This document shows positions 20,600-31,892 of a stretch of 64,000 bases of DNA, in pieces. The first letter of the stretch is position 1, and each line of letters begins with the position of its first letter. The position numbers and the translations under genes are program-made. The notes beneath the pieces were generated by a model. That model had not been told where the DNA came from and ran no database searches. It saw only the letters and a list, made by a program, of their open reading frames with translations. The DNA comes from Chelydra serpentina (taxonomy: Eukaryota > Chordata > Testudines > Chelydridae): the NCBI GenBank assembly GCA_037349315.1, contig JBAIAC010000008.1:122448001-122512000 (forward strand), read 5' to 3'.

Positions 20600-22510
20600 T
20601 CCTTATTGAGGTTGCAGGAACAAACCATCCCGATGTGTAGAAAGAAAAGTAAATATGGCAGGAGACCAGCTGGCTTAACAGTGAAATCCTTGCTCATCTT
20701 AAACACAAAAAAGCAGCTTACAAGAAGTGGAAGATTGGACAAATGACCAGGGAGGAGTATAAAAGTATTGTTCATGCATGCAGGAGTGAAATTAGGAAGG
20801 CCAAATCACACTTGGAGTTGCAGCTAGCCAGAGATGTTAGGAGTAACAAGAAGGGTTTCTTCAGGTATGTGAGCAACAAGAAGAAAGTCAAGGAAAGTGT
20901 GGGCCCCTTGCTGAATGAGGGAGGGAACCTAGTGACAGAGGATGTGGAGAAAGCTAGTGTACTCAATGCTTTTTTTTGCCTCTGTCTTTACAGACAAGGT
21001 GAGCTCCCAGACAGCTGCACTCCGCAGCACGGTATGGGGAGGAGGTGACCAGCCCTCTGTGGAGAAAGAAGTAGTTCAGGACTATTTAGAAAAGCTGGAC
21101 GAGCACAAGTCCATGGGGCCGGATGCACTGCATCCGAGGGTGCTAAAGGAGTTTGCCGATGTGATTGCAGAGCCATTGGCCATTATCTTTGAAAAATCAT
21201 GGCAATCGGGGGAGGTCCCGGATGACTGGAAAAAAGCTAATGTAGTGCCCATCCTTAAAAAAGGGAAGAAGGAAGATCCAGGGAACTACAGGCCAGTCAG
21301 TCTCACCTCAGTCCCTGGAAAAATCATGGAACAAGTCCTCAAGGAATCCATTCTGAACCACTTAAAGGAGAGGAAAGTGATCAGGAACAGTCCGCATGGA
21401 TTCATCAAGGGCAAGTCATGCCTGACTAACCTAATTGCCTTCTATGATGAGATAACTGGCTCTGTGGATGAGGGGAAAGCAGTGGATGTGCTATTTCTTG
21501 ACTTTAGCAAAGCTTTTGATACAGTCTCCCACAGTATTCTTGCCAGCAAGTTAAAGAAGTATGGGCTGGATGAATGGACTGTAAGGTGGATAGAAAACTG
21601 GCTGGATGGTCGCGCTCAACGGGTAGTGATCAATGGCTCCATGTCTCGTTGGCAGCCGGTATCAAGTGGAGTGCCCCAAGGGTCGGTGCTGGGGCCGGTT
21701 TTGTTCAATATCTTCATCAACGATCTGGAGGATGGTGTGGACTGCACCCTTAGCAAGTTTGCAGATGACCCTAAACTGGGAGGAGTGGTTGATACGCTGG
21801 AGGGTAGGGATAGGATACAGAGGGACCTAGACAAATTAGAGGATTGGGCCAAAAGAAATCTGATGAGGTTCAACAAGGACAAGTGCAGAGTCCTGCACTT
21901 AGGACGGAAGAATCCCATGCACTGCTACAGACTAGGGACTGAGTGGCTGGGCAGCAGTTCTGCAGAAAAGGACCTAGGGGTTACGGTGAACGAAAAGCTG
22001 AATATGGGTCAACAGTGTGCCCTTGTTGCCAAGAAGGCTAATGGCATTTTGGGTTGTATAAGTAGGGGCATTTCCAGCAGATCGACGGACGTGATCATTC
22101 CCCTCTATTCGGCACTGGTGAGGCCTCATTTGGAGTACTGTGTCCAGTTTTGGGCCCCACACTACAAGAAGGATGTGGATAAATTGGAAAGAGTCCAGCG
22201 GAGGGCAACAAAAATGATTAGGGGGCTGGAGCACATGACTTATGAGGAGAGGCTGAGGGAACTGGGATTGTTTAGCCTGCAGAAGAGAAGAATGAGGAGG
22301 GATTTGATAGCTGCTTTCAACTACCTGAAAGGGGGTTCCAAAGAGGATGGGTCTAGACTGTTCTCAGTGGTAGAAGATGACAGAACAAGGAGTAATGGTT
22401 TCAAGTTGCAGAGGGGGAGGTTTAGGTTGGATATTAGGAAAAACTTAGAGGTTTCTTCCTTAGAGGTTTTTAAGGTCAGGCTTGACAAAGCCCTGGCTGG
22501 GATGATTTAG
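20600..22510 (+). pseudogene. CR1 ORF2, reverse transcriptase part, frameshifted
   Basis: Continues the polyprotein after the premature stop. The linker region is readable from about 20743 until an eight-T run (20970-20977), one T too many, shifts the frame. The reverse transcriptase then runs open to a TAG at 22510. Motifs in that frame are [28 protein letters not shown] with the first catalytic Asp, [12 protein letters not shown], and the FADD box, which is followed by Pro where the other CR1 copy here has Thr. An in-frame loss of 17 codons near 22447 removes the conserved HWNGLP segment present in the copy at 41748-42683. Not functional. Confidence 0.93.
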
Positions 22511-22598
22511 TTGGGGTTGGTCCTGCTTTGAGCAGGGGGTTGGACTAGATGACCTCCTGAGGTCTCTTCCAACCCTGAGATTCTATGATTCTATGATA

Positions 22599-23324
22599 CC
22601 AAGCTGTGCAACTCCCCACCACAGAAAATCAGCCTGAACTCAAAGCTAGGCTCCATAATTCAAGAACATCAGTTTACTGAACCCTTTACTTAACAGAGGC
22701 AGCAACACTGGCCAGAGAGTTATTCTTTCCCACTTACCACACCCCTCCACCCCCCAAAAAAAGGAAAGGCAACCTTCAGAATGCAAGCTAAGGGTGGAGA
22801 GACGCTACAATCCCAGCAGGACAACACAGAAGCTTAAACTCTTGTTTTAAGGTTCTTACAGACTGTAGCGATCGGTGCTCTGTAAATGGTTAGGTAGATT
22901 AGATCAGATCTGAACGTCTAAATGTAGGATTTGGATGTCCCAATGACATGACCATATGTAAAATTGTGCCCAGAATGTGTAAGAGGAATCTTCAGAGACC
23001 GTAATCTCTTGTTTTTAGAAAGTAAGTTTCTTTTTTTCATTCTTCTCCATTCTTTTTTCCACATAGTCCCTAGGGTACAACCACCCTGAACTCATCCATA
23101 AGTGTTCTACTACCCCTGTCCACATTTAATTCCCTCTTAAGGCCTCATGTCTGTCATGCCACTTACAGGGAGTTAAATTAAATTGTGTTTAAAAAATCTG
23201 CAGCCTGTAATCTGTTTGTCTATCCAGCCTGATACTGCGAGCACATCAGAGCAGGGACCATCCTTCTGTCTCTATGTTTACTCTGCCACAAAAAAAACCC
23301 AACTCCACCCACAGCAGTGACTCT
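22599..23324. other. No recognised gene or element
   Basis: Sequence 3' of the CR1 with no supported feature. Confidence 0.4.
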
Positions 23325-23528
23325 CAGAGGCCGAGTCCACTGACCTGGGCTCGCGTGGTCTGCGCTCCAAGACTAAAAACAGCAGTGTAGATGTTGCCAC
23401 CTGAACCCGAAATCTATACTGCTATTTTTAGCCCCATAGTGCGAGCCCCAGGAATCCAAGTCAATTAACATGAGCCCTGAGACTTGCTGCTGGTGGTCTT
23501 TTTTTTTTCAGTGTAGACGTACCTTGTC
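23325..23528. mobile_element. Degraded Harbinger-like MITE
   Basis: The right end reads CAGTGTAGACGTACCTT, like the GTGTAGACATACCC end of 25594-25829. The interior shares AAACAGCAGTGTAGATGTTG with inverted GCTATTTTTAGCCCC. The left terminus is damaged. Confidence 0.55.
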
Positions 23529-23718
23529 CACATCGTTCATGCTACTATAAATAAACAGCAACAATTACTAAGCATGGGAATGGAAGTGGAAGAGAGCAAT
23601 AATGGAAGGATTAAAGAATAACTAGAGAAAGGAGGAGACAGTAAACATTGGATGAAGCAATGAGGTGAGGATGAAAACTGCTACAATTTTATTTTTAATA
23701 ACAAGCTAATATATTAAG
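23529..23718. other. No recognised gene or element
   Basis: Short AT-rich spacer. Confidence 0.35.
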
Positions 23719-23788
23719 TCCCTGATCCTGATCCACTGAAGTCAATGAGAGTTTTGCCATAGTCTTCAGTGGCAGCAGGATCAGGCCA
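23719..23788. repeat. Palindromic element (GAAGTCAATG core)
   Basis: CCTGATCCTGATCCACTGAA at the left and TCAGTGGCAGCAGGATCAGG at the right form the arms; GTCAATGAGAGTTTTGCCAT lies between. Confidence 0.7.
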
Positions 23789-23939
23789 TAAGCACCAGAA
23801 GGCTAAAATCACCGGTAAATGGAGGGCAGCACAGGAAAATTCTCTGGAATCATTGTAATAAATGTAAAGAATTTTAAAGAGGATTATATAAGGAAAAGGA
23901 AAACTGTGTTTGAAAAGGTAGCCCTAAGGGTATAAAATA

Positions 23940-24285
23940 AGGGTCTGATCCTGGAAAGGCTTACGCACATGAATATCTTTCTGCATGTGAGTAATCGCAT
24001 TGATTAATCTAGGCCTAAGAATAACCTTTCTTTGGTCTGAACATTCAAGACCTAATCCTGCCCCCATTGAAAGTAATGGGAGTTTTACCACTGATTTCAG
24101 TGGAAGCAGGATCAGGTCGTTGAAGAAGGCTGTATTCCTAGGGCCTGGCTGTGATACTCTTGCACATATAGAACTAGTGTCTTACGTTACCCCACGAGTG
24201 GTCCCATTGACTTCAGTGGGATTGCTCATGGCATAAGGTATTATTCAGCATGAGTAAGAAGATCACAATCTGGCCCCTAGAGGAT
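23940..24285. repeat. Cluster of palindromic elements
   Basis: 24049-24120 is a hairpin unit (AAGACCTAATCCTGCCCC, then TTTCAGTGGAAGCAGGATCA). Flanking 23943-24005 and 24190-24285 carry related halves (GTCCCATTGACTTCAGTGGG, AAGATCACAATCTGGCCCC). Confidence 0.6.
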
Positions 24286-24379
24286 TGTGTCTGAGGTTTT
24301 AATATGCCTTAAAACTGGCAAAGACCCACACAGTGATGGGCTTCCCATAGAGTTTTATTAGAAATTTTGGAATGTTTTA

Positions 24380-24800
24380 GGGAAGAAGTTGCTGGAGGCT
24401 TATAATGGCACACTCTGGAAAAGCAAGTTGACAGAATCAATGAGCCGAGAAGAGCTATTCACATTGATTTACAAGAGAGGAGAAAAAGAGACTTATCAGA
24501 CTGGAGACCAATCCCTTTACTGAATACTGTGAATAAAATATTGGCAAAAGTATTGGAATGAGATTAAGAACAGCTCTTGAGGAAATTAGACTAGAAAGTC
24601 TAGAGCCCCTGAAAGATCATTTGATTTTAAATTCATGTGATTTGTTGTGGGAAAGAAAGAGACCTGTCCCCATGTATCTGATGTCTAAATCAGGCAAGAA
24701 AAGCCTTTGGCAGAGCAAAGCATAGATTTCAGTGGGCAGTGTTATTGAAAGGGAGGCTGAGATCCAAAGTTTATATCTTTGATCCACATTTTATGTAAAG
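24380..24800 (+). pseudogene. Decayed L1/Tx1-type reverse transcriptase
   Basis: No long frame survives, but joining short in-frame runs gives a clear polymerase signature. MSREELFTLIYKRGE is encoded around 24435-24482. After a frameshift in GAGAAAAAGAGA comes RDLSDWRPIPLLNTVNKILA (about 24488-24545), which matches the NWRPISLLN motif of L1/Tx1-clade reverse transcriptases. Beyond about 24690 a run resembling the DQ-KAF-R--HRF segment follows in another frame. It is a different LINE lineage from CR1, whose motif is NYRPVSLTS. Several stops and shifts show it is ancient and inert. Confidence 0.65.
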
Positions 24801-25590
24801 ATATTTTTCTTTCTTTGAAAAAAATCATTTTTGAAAATCAGTGTATCCGTTGTTTTCAATAAATTCAAAATCTTCCATGTACACAGGATCAGGGTCCATG
24901 CATGCTTAACATATGATCATAACAAATAAAAAGTATTCATTGCAAAGGGGGAGAGATATTGCCAGAGGATATACCTGGAAATCAGTTTAAAAAGTTACAT
25001 CTACCTATGGTATATTGATAACCTAAAAATATAAAAAGAAACACAGACTAGTTGTGTTTTTAGACATGAATTTGGTGCTGGATCGACAGCCCTGGAGACA
25101 GAAATCCTTTGATTATCTCAGAACAAATACACCACTGGCAGCCCATACATTATCCATCTAATAGGCCCCAATCCTCACCTGGAGGTATTACACCTGGGAA
25201 TGATGTTTTAATACCTTCAGTTTTCACATCCTTTTCAACCCTGGTTTAGCAAGGTACTTAAAGCACCGGTCTAATTTTAAACTTCTGAGTAATCCCCTAG
25301 GGGCTTCTCTAAATTAACTCTGCCTGCTCTCAATGGTCCCCAAGGGACTATCCACTAGTTGGGGTCAGCTTCGGCATGGCATGCTCTAGCCCTACAGAGC
25401 TTGGCTGGAGGGTTTGGGACCTGGCTGTGCTGGCTTAAATCAGCTGAGGGTTCAAGACTAAAGAAAACTAAAGGAGGATCCAGCCACGTCCATCTCCTTT
25501 GTGCCACTCAAAGAGGACAGAGTGGCGGAGGGAATCTGTACCAGGTTATTTATCTGTTAATTGCACTGAGTAGTCCATTTAAGCCTCGAC
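24801..25590. other. No recognised gene or element
   Basis: The left edge may contain more decayed LINE. The open frame at 25359-25640 runs into the MITE and is not supported as coding. Confidence 0.4.
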
Positions 25591-25593
25591 TAA

Positions 25594-25829
25594 CGGTATG
25601 TCTACACTGCAGCTGGGAAGGTGCTTCCCTGGCCAGGTAGACAGACATGCTAACCCTGCTCCAGTTACTGTGCTAAAAATAGCAGTGTAGCGGGGGTAGC
25701 TGTCTAAGTACACATCTAGGGTCTGGGTAGGCTTGTACTCCAGTGGCTAGCTTGAGCCCGGCTCGAGCTGGCACGTGTCTGTCTACCTACTCTGGGAAGC
25801 ACCCGCTCAGCTGTGGTGTAGACATACCC
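25594..25829. mobile_element. PIF/Harbinger-like MITE
   Basis: A 236-bp element with inverted ends CGGTATGTCTACAC and GTGTAGACATACCC. The inverted similarity extends about 36 bp (GGAAGGTGCTTCCC against GGGAAGCACCC). TAA flanks both sides (25591-25593 and 25830-25832), the 3-bp target duplication typical of PIF/Harbinger. It is non-coding. Confidence 0.82.
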
Positions 25830-25832
25830 TAA

Positions 25833-26072
25833 ATGATCGACACAAAGTTAGCTAAGAAATTGCAGGCAAGAATGTTAATAGCTATTCAGTTAGTGGAGAA
25901 ACAAATGTCACACATACATAAATCCCAGGGAAGCACTGGTTCCATTAAAGTAATGGGCATATATAACACGGTTGGAGCAAAAGCTGTCAGTTGACAGAAG
26001 TGCAGTGCTTCCTTATAATGGGGCAGATGTCTTCTGCATACAGCAGTGTGCAAGTATATATATACAAGGCAA
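25833..26072. other. No recognised gene or element
   Basis: Spacer between two MITEs. Nothing supported. Confidence 0.4.
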
Positions 26073-26080
26073 CATACAAG

Positions 26081-26377
26081 CAGGGCCAGCTTTAGGCAGT
26101 GCGGGGCCCGATTCAAACACCTGCTTGTACTCACCTGGCGGCGCTCTGGGTCTTCGGTGGCACTTCGGCAGCAGGTCCTTCACTCGCTCCGGGTCTTCGG
26201 CGGCACTGAAGGACCCGCCGCTGACATGCTGCCGAAGACCTGGAGCGAGTGAAGGACCCGCCGCTGCCGAAGTGCCACCGAAGACTCGGAGCGCCGCCAG
26301 GTGAGTAAAAATTAAAAAGCCGCCGGCATGGGGCCTGATTCCCCCGAATCGGGGGAATCGGCCTAAAGCCAGCCCTG
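26081..26377. mobile_element. GC-rich hairpin hAT-like MITE
   Basis: A 297-bp element with ends CAGGGCCAGCTTTAGGC and GCCTAAAGCCAGCCCTG (15 of 17 positions inverted-complementary). It has perfect 8-bp target duplications, CATACAAG at 26073-26080 and 26378-26385. The interior is CpG-rich and folds back on itself: GTCTTCGGTGGCACTTCGGC pairs with GCCGAAGTGCCACCGAAGAC, and CACTCGCTCC with GGAGCGAGTG. The open frames on both strands follow from the palindrome and are not genes. Confidence 0.92.
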
Positions 26378-26385
26378 CATACAAG

Positions 26386-27229
26386 CATAGGATGCTGGGG
26401 CGAAGAGCATTGCTTACAGAAACCTGAGTTGTACTCCCGACTGCTTAATTCTGGCGATGGTTGAATTGTCTTGTAAAGCAGAAGAATATAACTCTTGTAG
26501 CTAATGATGCAAACCGACTATTCTTATGGGGATATGGGGCCAAATGCACAGGTGACATAAATGCTGGTGTGAGTTGTATCAGTTGGCCAGATCCTCAGAC
26601 AGTGCTCTGCTGGCTTCAATACATACACAGGCTGGGTGTCCAGCTCCAGTAGGCTATGTACTTTTTGTCAGCATAGGTGAGTTTTAATGTAATTCATGTA
26701 ACAGACGTTACTAAAGTCACAAGTAAAAAACTAATTTTCTGGTCTGAGGATCCTCTAATAAATTTCTACTCACCACAAATGCACCTGATAATACGGGATA
26801 GTTGTCAGTCTCTGCTCTGAACAGGCCCAGCACTGGGACAGCTAAGATGGTCCTTGTTAGGACTGAGGTATGGGTACAGAGTGGTTTGGGAAACTTTTAT
26901 TGCACCTATTTTCACCATACTTTACTCTCTGTAGGAGTTCACGCATTTGGGGGTAATGAGAAGGTCCTCCTTGATGTATAAATAGATTTCAGGTCTGCTT
27001 TTTGATGCTTGAATCATGCTGTGAGTAGTTAATGGATAGGGTACACAAAGGCCATTTCTTGTATGCTAGGAAGCCACGAAGCCATCCTCATGGGGTTCAT
27101 GCAATAGCAAAAGTGTGCCATTTGGTCTAGAATGTCTGCTTTCTTGACATTGCTGTAAAAGCACTGGACCAAATCTTGAGATCTTTATGTTTCTATTCAG
27201 TCCTTATTCAGGTAAAACCCCTGTTAAGA
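26386..27229. other. No recognised gene or element
   Basis: About 0.8 kb without supported features. Confidence 0.4.
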
Positions 27230-27383
27230 GTCTAATCCAAAACTCACTGGAGACAATGCAAGTCTTTCTAGTGTTTTCAGTGGGCTTTGGATCAGGCCCA
27301 TAATCACTAGGTTCTCAAAGGTACTTAGGCACCATTGAAATCAATGGAAGTTAGGAGCCTAAATACATCTGAGGATCTGGGCC
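27230..27383. repeat. Two adjacent palindromic elements
   Basis: 27230-27299 pairs TCTAATCCAAAACTCACTGG with CAGTGGGCTTTGGATCAGGC. 27310-27383 pairs TCTCAAAGGTACTTAGG with CCTAAATACATCTGAGGA around CATTGAAATCAATGG. Both belong to the dispersed palindromic families. Confidence 0.7.
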
Positions 27384-27847
27384 CTTACCTTTGGAAAGCC
27401 TAGTAAAAACTGAGCGTGGACCTCAGGCTTTGGCCCTTTGTGCAGATAACATGTATGAGACAAAGAGGAAAGCAAGTACAAAGTATTCCATGGCACAGTT
27501 TTATCTCACAACATGGCACATTGAGCTTATATTAATTGCTAGCATTGTTATCTTTTTTAAAAATTGCTTAAAGCAGTAGCAGGCTGTATTTGCATTCCAG
27601 CAAATGTAATTAGATTAGTTTCACTTGGCACATATTTGACTGTACTAGCTAAGAACAGGCCATGTTCATCCTCTGGAGAAGAAAAGGAAGAGGACAGAGG
27701 AGCAGAACAGAAATTCTGGGTTTGAAGCATCAGTTAATGGTATAATGTGCATGCTGCAGTTACTCCTACTTTTCTACTTTCCCTTTGTATACAGTTATAT
27801 AATTAGTCTGCTTAGGCTAAAATGAGACTGTCTTCAGATCGCTATAT
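27384..27847. other. No recognised gene or element
   Basis: No supported feature. Confidence 0.35.
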
Positions 27848-27918
27848 AGGGCTAGATCCTCAGTTCATGTAAATCAAAGGTGCTTCAGTCTGATTTACAC
27901 CAGCTAAGGTTCAGGCCA
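27848..27918. repeat. Palindromic element (TGTAAATCA arms)
   Basis: GGGCTAGATCCTCAGTTCAT and GTAAATCA pair with TGATTTACACCAGCTAAGG. The same design occurs at 49694-49752 and 61541-61624. Confidence 0.6.
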
Positions 27919-28489
27919 TTCGTTTGTTATTCTCTACGCTGCTAGAGTATCATTCAAATTACTGAAATCTGCATACATGATTCACTACTAAAAGAAGTGA
28001 GTAATTTAGTAAGCCAACTCTATTTTTGTGCATACATGTGAATTAGGTCTTCCCATGTGAATTTGTTTCTCAGTTACATAACTGATTTGAACAGTAATAA
28101 TCTACATAAAGGAAAATCTGAACTTTATTTCCTACAAAGGAACAAAGACTTTCATCAGATTCTTTTCTGCAGGTAATGAGGTAATGAGGTTCTGCAGGTA
28201 ATGCTATCTAGTTATAGTACTTTCCCTTTATTGTCCTCTTAGTCTATTGGATGGAGCTCTAAATTTCTGCCTTTACAGTTTTGCTATATACTAATCAAAC
28301 ATGTTTCCAGTCTGAATAGTGGATTGAAACATCCAATTTCAACACCAAATAAACCTAGATTTCATTTTGGGAGACCGGCCCTCAGATCTGATCACTATGG
28401 TTGATTCCACCTATAACCCTTTGTAACTTTTATCTTGAAATGTTTCCAATTAATATTAAGTTGTTAAAGAAAAGGGTGCAATAAAATCC
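27919..28489. other. No recognised gene or element
   Basis: AT-rich. A short direct repeat, TCTGCAGGTAATG, lies near 28168-28203. No gene. Confidence 0.35.
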
Positions 28490-29220
28490 AGCTTTGTTTT
28501 CAGGTTCCAGCCTCTTGATCAGTTACAGAAAATGTATTTAATTGAGGACCACTAGGCAACAATTTGAATAATAACACCAAACTTTATTAAAAGAAAAATT
28601 ATTAGTAAAGCAAACAAACAGGCATGAAGTTACCACCTACAAAATACTAGAATTATACTGACACTCAAAGATGAAATAGTGGATCTGTGGGTGATCAGCC
28701 CACTGACAACAGAGTGAAGTACAGCCTTATAATCCTGGAACCTGACAGTACCTTTTGATGTTAATTGAAGCTCTCTTGCAATTTAGCAAATCTACTCCTT
28801 TTATAATCCATTAAAATACTAATTAACAATAAATTGCTCTTTACCATAATTGTATTTCTACCACCTTCTTATTGGTTCTTTACATTACACATTATTAAAA
28901 TTAACATCTGCACCAATGTCCTTCCCATGCTACCAATTTAGATAGCATTTTCATAAAACATTTACAATTCTCAAAAATACTCATTAAAACATAATGGTAC
29001 CATAACCCTGGGTCATGTCCTTGCTAGCTCTTACTTTCTTGCTGTCCAACTTATCTTTAACTTTTCTCATACTAGCAACTTCAGTTTCCCATACTCCTCT
29101 ACACATATGCTAATTTAGGCCCAAAATCTAACTTCTACTTATTTCTTAACCCAAACCATCCTATAGGCTATACATACATTACTTGCTTCTCAGAATGAAT
29201 ATAGCCTTGAAATCTATTAT
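28490..29220. other. AT-rich stretch, possibly antisense LTR-like
   Basis: On the minus strand there is a TATAAAAGG (about 28797-28805) and, about 220 bp downstream, an AATAAAGTTTGG (about 28577-28588). This is the order expected of an LTR promoter and polyadenylation signal. No terminal repeats or internal genes are seen, so it may be chance. Confidence 0.2.
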
Positions 29221-30061
29221 GTGACTTCTCAATGCAAAAGTGTGTGTGTGGGGGGAGTGGGAGGGGTCATCATCCCTCCACTGAGCAGGAGTCAGGATAT
29301 CATGGCCTGGCAGGTTAGTTTCCCATTGGAGGAGAAATCAGTGATAAAATGTCTAGGTATATTTTTGCACGACTTGTTTTATTTGCTCATATACACCAGT
29401 CCTGGAACAGAGGTGGTCACAAAAATCCTCTTTCAGGGGATCTCAACCCAGACACCAATGGCTAGTTCCCAAGGAGTTATGCCTCAAGAATTTACTCTAG
29501 TTAGAGAGCTTAAGTACACATCTCCCCCGACAGAAACTACAATGGGCACCCAACAACAACACAGCATTACTTCCAAGACTAGCAACTACCTTGTGTACTA
29601 AGATAAAGAACGTGTAGGACTAGATGTATGTAACCCTTCTGCCAGTTGTTTAACAGCAGCAAAAAGGCCTGGTTCAATATATCTAGGGTACACATTGACA
29701 AATGATTAAACTGGCTCAAGCGCCCACCCATACATCTGGGAAAACTAAACACACCCTCCCTGGATTCCCTTAACAGGCTGAGAACACATGTGCAGAGTAT
29801 CCATTGAAACAGCTCTTGTCTTTTGCTGAAGTAGGAGAGTATTTTCTGCATTTCTCTTACAGCCCCAGATTTTCGCCTGACCCCAGCCACATTGTGGCGG
29901 TCACAACACATCTGACCACAAACAGAGCACTGGGGATGATTCCTTTTTAAGTCCATCAATTACACACCACTCCTAAATCAGCCAGAAGAAGTGGCCTGCA
30001 CTTGACCCTTGGCTGGTATGGCAGTGCAGATCACTAGCCAATAAGCAGCCAACCCAACATA
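29221..30061. other. No recognised gene or element
   Basis: Two overlapping 126-codon open frames on opposite strands near 29221-29959 lack domains and splice context. Not supported as genes. Confidence 0.4.
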
Positions 30062-30392
30062 TATTATTATTTATTATTTATTTTATTGTTAATTATTTAT
30101 TTTATTTTATTTGTATTACAGAAGTACCTATAAGTCCCAGCTGAGATCAGGGCCCATTGTACAAGGCACTAAACACACATAATAAAAGGCTGTCTCTGCC
30201 CTGAAGAGCTTATATATTAAATAGGCAAGACTGACAAAGGATGGGAGAAAGGTTCTGTTATTATATTACAGGTGGGGAACTGAGGGACAGAAAGGTCAAA
30301 CAAGAAGCCAGTGGTGGAGCTAGGAATTAAACTCAGCGTTCCTAAGTCCCGGCCCAATGCCTTAATCACAAGGCCACCCTTCCTCTTCAACA
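30062..30392 (+). repeat. L2/MIR-like repeat, nearly full
   Basis: The most complete copy of this family here. It has an ATT-rich start, GCCCATTGTACAAGGCACTA, CTGCCCTGAAGAGCTTATAT, GGTGGGGAACTGAGGGACAG and a CCAGTGGTGGAGCTAGGAAT end. It links the 5' pieces (16266, 56955) and the MIR-like 3' pieces into a single unit. Confidence 0.7.
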
Positions 30393-30416
30393 AGCTATTG
30401 TAGAGCAAGTGCAAAA

Positions 30417-30434
30417 TATCTATCTATCTATCTC
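30417..30434. repeat. (TATC)n microsatellite
   Basis: ATCTATCTATCTATCTC, about four units. Confidence 0.6.
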
Positions 30435-31589
30435 GAAGTAATGTTAGCTGACAGTAGCAAGGAAAATCAGAATGAAATCTGTCTTATCACCTTTAATTCG
30501 CTCCCCTGTGCTAGAGTAAATGATATGTAAGGTCACACAGTACAATACGTAGGAATAATAGGATGAGCTAAGGGGAGTCTCAGCTAAAGGTGTCCTTGCT
30601 TTAGTTGGTGTAAGTCAGTGCTTTAATTTGTTTACCTATAATTTCTTTCAGTTTTGTTAACGATAGGCCAGCTGTTTCAGTACTGTACTCTCCACTTTGT
30701 TCCCACTCACTTTATCTCCCTTCCCTACCACGGTGATTTGAAAGAGCTTTGTGGCACATCAGTAGTTGTCTCAATACATTGTCTTGTGTGATGACTCACC
30801 GTCAAAATAGTACTGTAGTCACATTTGACATGACACACTGGAACGGCTTCCGAGCTGCTACAATGTGCTATTTCCATCCAGAAGATTAGGGTGGAATTAA
30901 GAAAGTGGATTGTTTGACACAGTTCAGCATAGTAACTTCGGCATATTGTATTACTTTCTCCCAGAGAGTCGCTACAAAATAGGCTGTTTGACATGATGCT
31001 TTAAAAAGGATGTAAAGGTGCCGTCAGTAAGTAGTTTATAGCTTTTATAATGCAAATGTAGAAATCTATATTAGAAAACTGTTAGGAAGCACCACCAACC
31101 CAAAGGTGTTTCTCTGAACTGCCATTCTAGATAGCCTGGCTCAATTCCTGATCTTCTGTGTTTATGGATGGTAATTAGGACACCACAACAGCATGATAAC
31201 AGATACAAGAGTCTTTATTCCAAGAAATTTAAATAACCACCAGTATTGCACTCCAAACACTCACTCAGTAAAGCAATAGCTAATTAATAACAAATATTAA
31301 CACCAGGCATTTATGCAGCACTTTTCAATCACGTATCTCAACGTTCCAGTGTTGGCTAGCTACCTTGCAAGGTAATTTGTATCACCATACATTTCCATCT
31401 CAGTTATGGCTGTCTCCAAAGATACTTGTAATAGCTCCATACTCAGGCCTTCAGCCTCAGGCGCAGAGAACCGAGAAATGGTGAGACGGGATAGTACACT
31501 TTAAAAAGAAGTAGCAATATATGTCAAAAATGATTTGGGATTTTTATTATACAAAGATCATAACAAAACCTGGAGATGAGCTCTTAAGG
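30435..31589. other. No supported gene; faint MIR-like piece
   Basis: 31300-31390 loosely resembles a MIR-like start. 31205-31222 reads GAATAAAGACTCTTG on the minus strand, an LTR- or polyadenylation-like string without other support. Confidence 0.3.
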
Positions 31590-31692
31590 AGCCAGGGAGC
31601 ACCTCTTTGTTCTGTGTTTGTCCAGCACCTAGCACCATTGGTCCCAGGCTGGGGCTTCTAGGCACTACAAATAAATAAATAATAATAAACAT
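31590..31692 (-). repeat. L2/MIR-like fragment
   Basis: TTTGTTCTGTGTTTGTCCAG, CACCTAGCACCATTGG and CTGGGGCTTCTAGGCACTAC, the reverse of the start of the 30062 family. Confidence 0.7.
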
Positions 31693-31694
31693 TC

Positions 31695-31892
31695 TATATA
31701 TGGAGATATGCCTATCTCATAGAACTGCAAGGACCTTGAAAGGTCAGCGAGTCCCATCCCCTGCCTTCACTACCAGGACCAAGTACTTTCCCCTGACAGA
31801 TTTTTGCCCCAGATCCCTAAATGCCCCCCTCAAGGATTGAACTCACAACCCTGGGTTTAGCAGGCCCAAACCACTGAGCTAGCCCTCCCCCT
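31695..31892 (-). mobile_element. tRNA-derived SINE
   Basis: On the minus strand it opens GGGGGAGGGCTAGCTCAGTG, an A-box-like tRNA head. A B-box-like GAGTTCAATCC follows, then a CR1-like tail (reverse of AAGGACCTTGAAAGGTCA). Length about 198 bp. This matches the tortoise Pol III/SINE layout, mobilised by CR1 machinery through its tail. Confidence 0.85.

Larger units (their letters stand above)
19407..22598 (+). mobile_element. CR1 LINE retrotransposon, 3.2 kb, inactive
   Basis: The largest element in the window. In order it has the end of ORF1 (esterase), ORF2 endonuclease, ORF2 reverse transcriptase, a short 3' UTR (GGTTGGACTAGATGACCTCC) and the CR1 3' terminus TTCTATGATTCTATGAT. It is 5'-truncated within ORF1. 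ORF2 carries a premature stop at 20597, further frame damage to about 20742, a one-base expansion of a T run at 20970-20977 and an in-frame deletion of about 51 bp near 22447. Its close similarity to the copy at 41661-42818 (about 95% at protein level over the shared part, my count) points to a young subfamily. Confidence 0.95.

Noticed and set aside
26013..26388. Overlapping frames of 68-123 codons on both strands
   Set aside because: They fall inside a palindromic hAT-like MITE, so each strand mirrors the other.
31695..31892. Possible tRNA gene from A- and B-box-like sequence
   Set aside because: The A and B boxes belong to a SINE head; there is no cloverleaf and it continues into a CR1-like tail.
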